Positions 59,836-61,411 of a stretch of DNA of 61,411 bases are shown here, piece by piece. The stretch is from Kineococcus sp. TRM81007. Its GTDB lineage: Bacteria; Actinomycetota; Actinomycetes; Actinomycetales; Kineococcaceae. The position numbers and the translations under genes were made by a program. Under the pieces are notes generated by a model, which was not told where the DNA came from, made no database searches, and saw only the letters and a program-made list of their open reading frames with translations. The stretch spans positions 131,501-192,911 of the forward strand of contig NZ_JALBVB010000034.1 of the NCBI RefSeq assembly GCF_022669155.1, read 5' to 3'. Positions within the stretch are counted from its first letter, which is position 1; every line of letters begins with the position of its first letter.

Positions 59836-60339
59836 GTGCTGAGCACGTTCCTGATCACCCACCGGTGGATCACCCCGGCTCTACTGCTGGTCTACATCGT
59901 CATCGGTCCGGTGATCGGTGCGTGGCTGGTCCGGCGCCCTCGACTGGCGTGGGCGTTGACTGCGCTGTCCCTGCTGCCGTTGGCGGCTCTGACGCTGGTG
60001 CCGGTCGATCGCGATCTGAGCGTGGGCTGTGCGGTCCAGTGGGACTGGCCAACGCCGGCTCGGGTGGAGTCCTTTGCCAACGTGGTGCTCTTTATCGCGC
60101 CGGTGCTGTTGGCGGGTGTAGCGACCCGTCGGTGGGTGTTGGCCGCTGTGGTTGGTAGTGCGCTGTCGGCGGGGATCGAGGTGCTGCAGGCTCTCGTTCC
60201 CGGCCTGGGTCGCTCGTGCGACACCGGTGACTGGTTGGCGAACACCATGGGCGCGCTTGTCGGTGGCCTGCTTGCGTGGGGGGCCTTGGCATTGGCGCGG
60301 TGGAGACGGCCTGCGGAGCGAGCCGCTCGCCTCCACTAA
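59836..60339 (+). CDS. VanZ-family membrane protein
   Basis: A 167-residue membrane protein with four or so segments. VanZ signatures are ESFANVVLFIAPVLL, EVLQALVPGLGRSCDTGDWL and ANTMGALVGG. VanZ itself gives low-level teicoplanin resistance; most homologues are of unknown function. The GTG start has a weak ribosome-binding site. It stands alone between two dispersed repeats. Confidence 0.87.
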   Translation: MLSTFLITHRWITPALLLVYIVIGPVIGAWLVRRPRLAWALTALSLLPLAALTLVPVDRDLSVGCAVQWDWPTPARVESFANVVLFIAPVLLAGVATRRWVLAAVVGSALSAGIEVLQALVPGLGRSCDTGDWLANTMGALVGGLLAWGALALARWRRPAERAARLH

Positions 60340-60407
60340 CGCGACAGCGGGGTAATAGCCACAAGCATGTGCCGGTGGTGGCCGTAGCCGCGCGGAAGGG
60401 TCTGCTG

Positions 60408-60461
60408 CATGACCGTGAAGTCGTACGCCGCCGTGATCGCGCTCGGACCGCGGGATGAGCG
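60408..60461 (+). repeat. Dispersed repeat (copy 6)
   Basis: It contains GCATGACCGTGAAGTCGTAC, then GCCGTGATCGCGCTCGGACC and GCGGGATGAGCGG. It resembles copies 2 and 7. Confidence 0.8.
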
Positions 60462-60509
60462 GGCACTTCAGCAACCATCCACGCGAGCACGACCTCCTAC
60501 TTGCCGTGA

Positions 60510-60543
60510 TGGAAAGTCGTAGCTAGCTTTCCAGTATGGAAAG
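60510..60543. promoter_or_regulatory. Operator overlapping a start codon, three half-sites
   Basis: CTTTCCAGTATGGAAAG (60527-60543) is a palindrome with perfect 7-bp arms around GTA and covers the ATG at 60536. A further TGGAAAGT half-site lies at 60510-60517, so GGAAAG and CTTTCC also pair across 60511-60532. Binding here would block initiation of a probably leaderless message. The winged-helix protein of the operon is the likely binder. Confidence 0.75.
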
Positions 60544-61033
60544 CGATCCTCGGGCCACTCCCGACGACGCCCGCGCAGCCCTGCGCGAACTCACCGACAC
60601 GCGCCGGCGCCTGGCCGAGCGCATCACCTCCCCGTGGTGGTACCGCCTGGGCGCGGCCGCCTGCACCGCCTCGCTGTTCCTGGGCGTCGGCCTGCTCGTG
60701 GGCCGGCCCGACGCCGGCAGCAGCGCGGAGTCGGCATCGACGCTGCTGATCGTGTTCGGGGCCATCCTGGCGCCGATGGCTCTGCTGGCGGCGCTGAGGC
60801 GTTCGACGGGGATCTCCATCGAGCGCTACGGCGAGGGCCTGGGCACCTGGTACGCCGTCGTGTTCGGGCTCTTCGCGTTGGGGTTCGCGCTGCAGGCCTT
60901 CGCCGGCGTGCCCTTCGCCCTGCCCGTCGCCGGGGTCGGTGCCTTCGTGGCCACGGTGCTCACCGAGCGGCGCATCGACGACCTGCTGCGCCGGCGCGTG
61001 CGCGAGGGCCGAGGCGCGCAGGCGGGAGCGTGA
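60536..61033 (+). CDS. Four-span membrane protein of a winged-helix-regulated pair
   Basis: A 165-residue protein. The N-terminal soluble part ARAALRELTDTRRRLAERIT is followed by membrane segments at about residues 40-60, 68-88, 100-120 and 122-142 (for example TLLIVFGAILAPMALLAAL and WYAVVFGLFALGFALQAF). The tail is basic. No function is known. The ATG lies in the operator, and the stop overlaps the GTG of the regulator, so the two work as a unit. Confidence 0.7.
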   Translation: MESDPRATPDDARAALRELTDTRRRLAERITSPWWYRLGAAACTASLFLGVGLLVGRPDAGSSAESASTLLIVFGAILAPMALLAALRRSTGISIERYGEGLGTWYAVVFGLFALGFALQAFAGVPFALPVAGVGAFVATVLTERRIDDLLRRRVREGRGAQAGA

Positions 61034-61338
61034 GCGCGCAGGCGCGCCCGGTCTTCGACGAGATCGTCCACGCCCCCAACCGCCTGCAGGTCTGCGCGAT
61101 GCTCGCCGCCGTGGAGGCGCTGGACTTCGCCACCGTGCGCGAGGCGCTGGCCATCAGCGACTCGGTGCTCAGCAAGCACGTCAAGGTCCTGGCGGACGCC
61201 GGGTACGTGCACACCGCCAAGACCCCGCACGGCTCGCGCACTCGTACCTGGCTGTCCTTGACCGACGCCGGCCGCACGGCGCTGGATGGGCACTTGGCGG
61301 AGCTGCGCCGCATCGCGGCCCTGGCCACGACCCCCTAA
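61030..61338 (+). CDS. Winged-helix transcriptional regulator (HTH_34 / MarR-like)
   Basis: A 102-residue one-domain regulator: FDEIVHAPNRLQVCAMLAAV, FATVREALAISDSVLSKHVK, VLADAGYVHTAKTPHGSRTR and WLSLTDAGRTALDGHLAEL. The H-A-P-x-R-L-x-I start and L-S-K-H recognition helix are typical of the small winged-helix DNA-binding family. The GTG overlaps the membrane-protein stop. It is likely to bind the palindrome at 60510-60543 and repress its own operon. Confidence 0.9.
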   Translation: MSAQARPVFDEIVHAPNRLQVCAMLAAVEALDFATVREALAISDSVLSKHVKVLADAGYVHTAKTPHGSRTRTWLSLTDAGRTALDGHLAELRRIAALATTP

Positions 61339-61358
61339 TCACACCTCACGGATCGACA

Positions 61359-61411
61359 AGGCCGTGTAGTCGTCGGCCGGTCATGATCGCGCCCGGAGGG
61401 CGGGATGACCG
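61359..61411 (+). repeat. Dispersed repeat (copy 7), cut by the window end
   Basis: It contains GGCCGTGTAGTCGTCGG, then GGTCATGATCGCGCCCGGAG and GGCGGGATGACC. GGTCAT pairs with ATGACC, and CGCCC with GGGCG, giving a clear hairpin with a GGA loop region. Confidence 0.8.

Noticed and set aside
1-61411. tRNA, rRNA or known riboswitch genes
   Set aside because: No T-loop, acceptor-stem or riboswitch core pattern was recognised in the intergenic regions by eye; a covariance-model search would be decisive.

Overview
The window is high-GC actinobacterial DNA of roughly 70-75% G+C. The gene families resemble those of Kineococcus and related Kineosporiaceae; that assignment rests on protein style and codon use, not on a marker gene. 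Features include Tat-type lipoprotein binding proteins, GTG starts, many stop/start overlaps (ATGA, GTGA) and family-typical regulators. No rRNA or tRNA gene was recognised, and whether this is chromosome or plasmid cannot be told.

Layout. 0-9 kb holds a tyrosine recombinase beside an AT-rich patch, a nitroreductase, a polyphosphate kinase 2 coupled to a GT-C-type membrane glycosyltransferase, a VanY-like peptidase, a peptidase-E-like protein and an unknown 497-residue protein. A truncated hydrolase follows. 9-16 kb is a carbohydrate locus: a LacI regulator, a GH43 enzyme, and a divergent CUT1-type sugar ABC transporter with a perfect 16-bp palindromic operator between them. 16-18.4 kb holds IS30 and IS3 remnants on both sides of a PRISE/VEP1-type reductase. 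18.4-29.7 kb is a second carbohydrate locus: a LacI regulator, an oligopeptide-type ABC transporter in which one permease and one ATPase are fused into a single protein, a GH43 enzyme, a GH42 beta-galactosidase and a nucleoside-hydrolase-like protein. Together the two loci look like uptake and trimming of arabinose-, xylose- or galactose-containing plant oligosaccharides.

31-42 kb is the most unusual block. Two divergent transcription units meet at tandem GntR-type operators. Leftward run a sugar binding protein, two permeases, a large GHL6-like putative glycosidase, a hydroxypyruvate-isomerase-like TIM barrel and a 2-hydroxyacid dehydrogenase, nearly all with overlapping starts. Rightward run the GntR regulator, a tartronate-semialdehyde-reductase-like dehydrogenase and a second GHL6-like protein. 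The substrate is unknown. The three small enzymes suggest a product handled at the hydroxypyruvate, tartronate semialdehyde or glycerate level.

42-47 kb is a decay zone with tandem repeats, an HSL-type hydrolase, an ISL3 C-terminal fragment joined to a truncated MFS gene, and the C-terminal half of an IS110 transposase. 47-61 kb carries small regulatory modules and single enzymes: an intact and a decayed DUF2975/XRE pair next to a MazF fragment, an SDR lacking its catalytic lysine, an AAC(3)-family acetyltransferase, an isochorismatase-like protein lacking its catalytic cysteine, an orphan OpuBC-type binding protein, a PadR-controlled zinc alcohol dehydrogenase and quinone-reductase pair, a VanZ protein and a membrane protein/winged-helix pair. 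A family of short hairpin-forming repeats is scattered between the genes of this last part, always in the same orientation.
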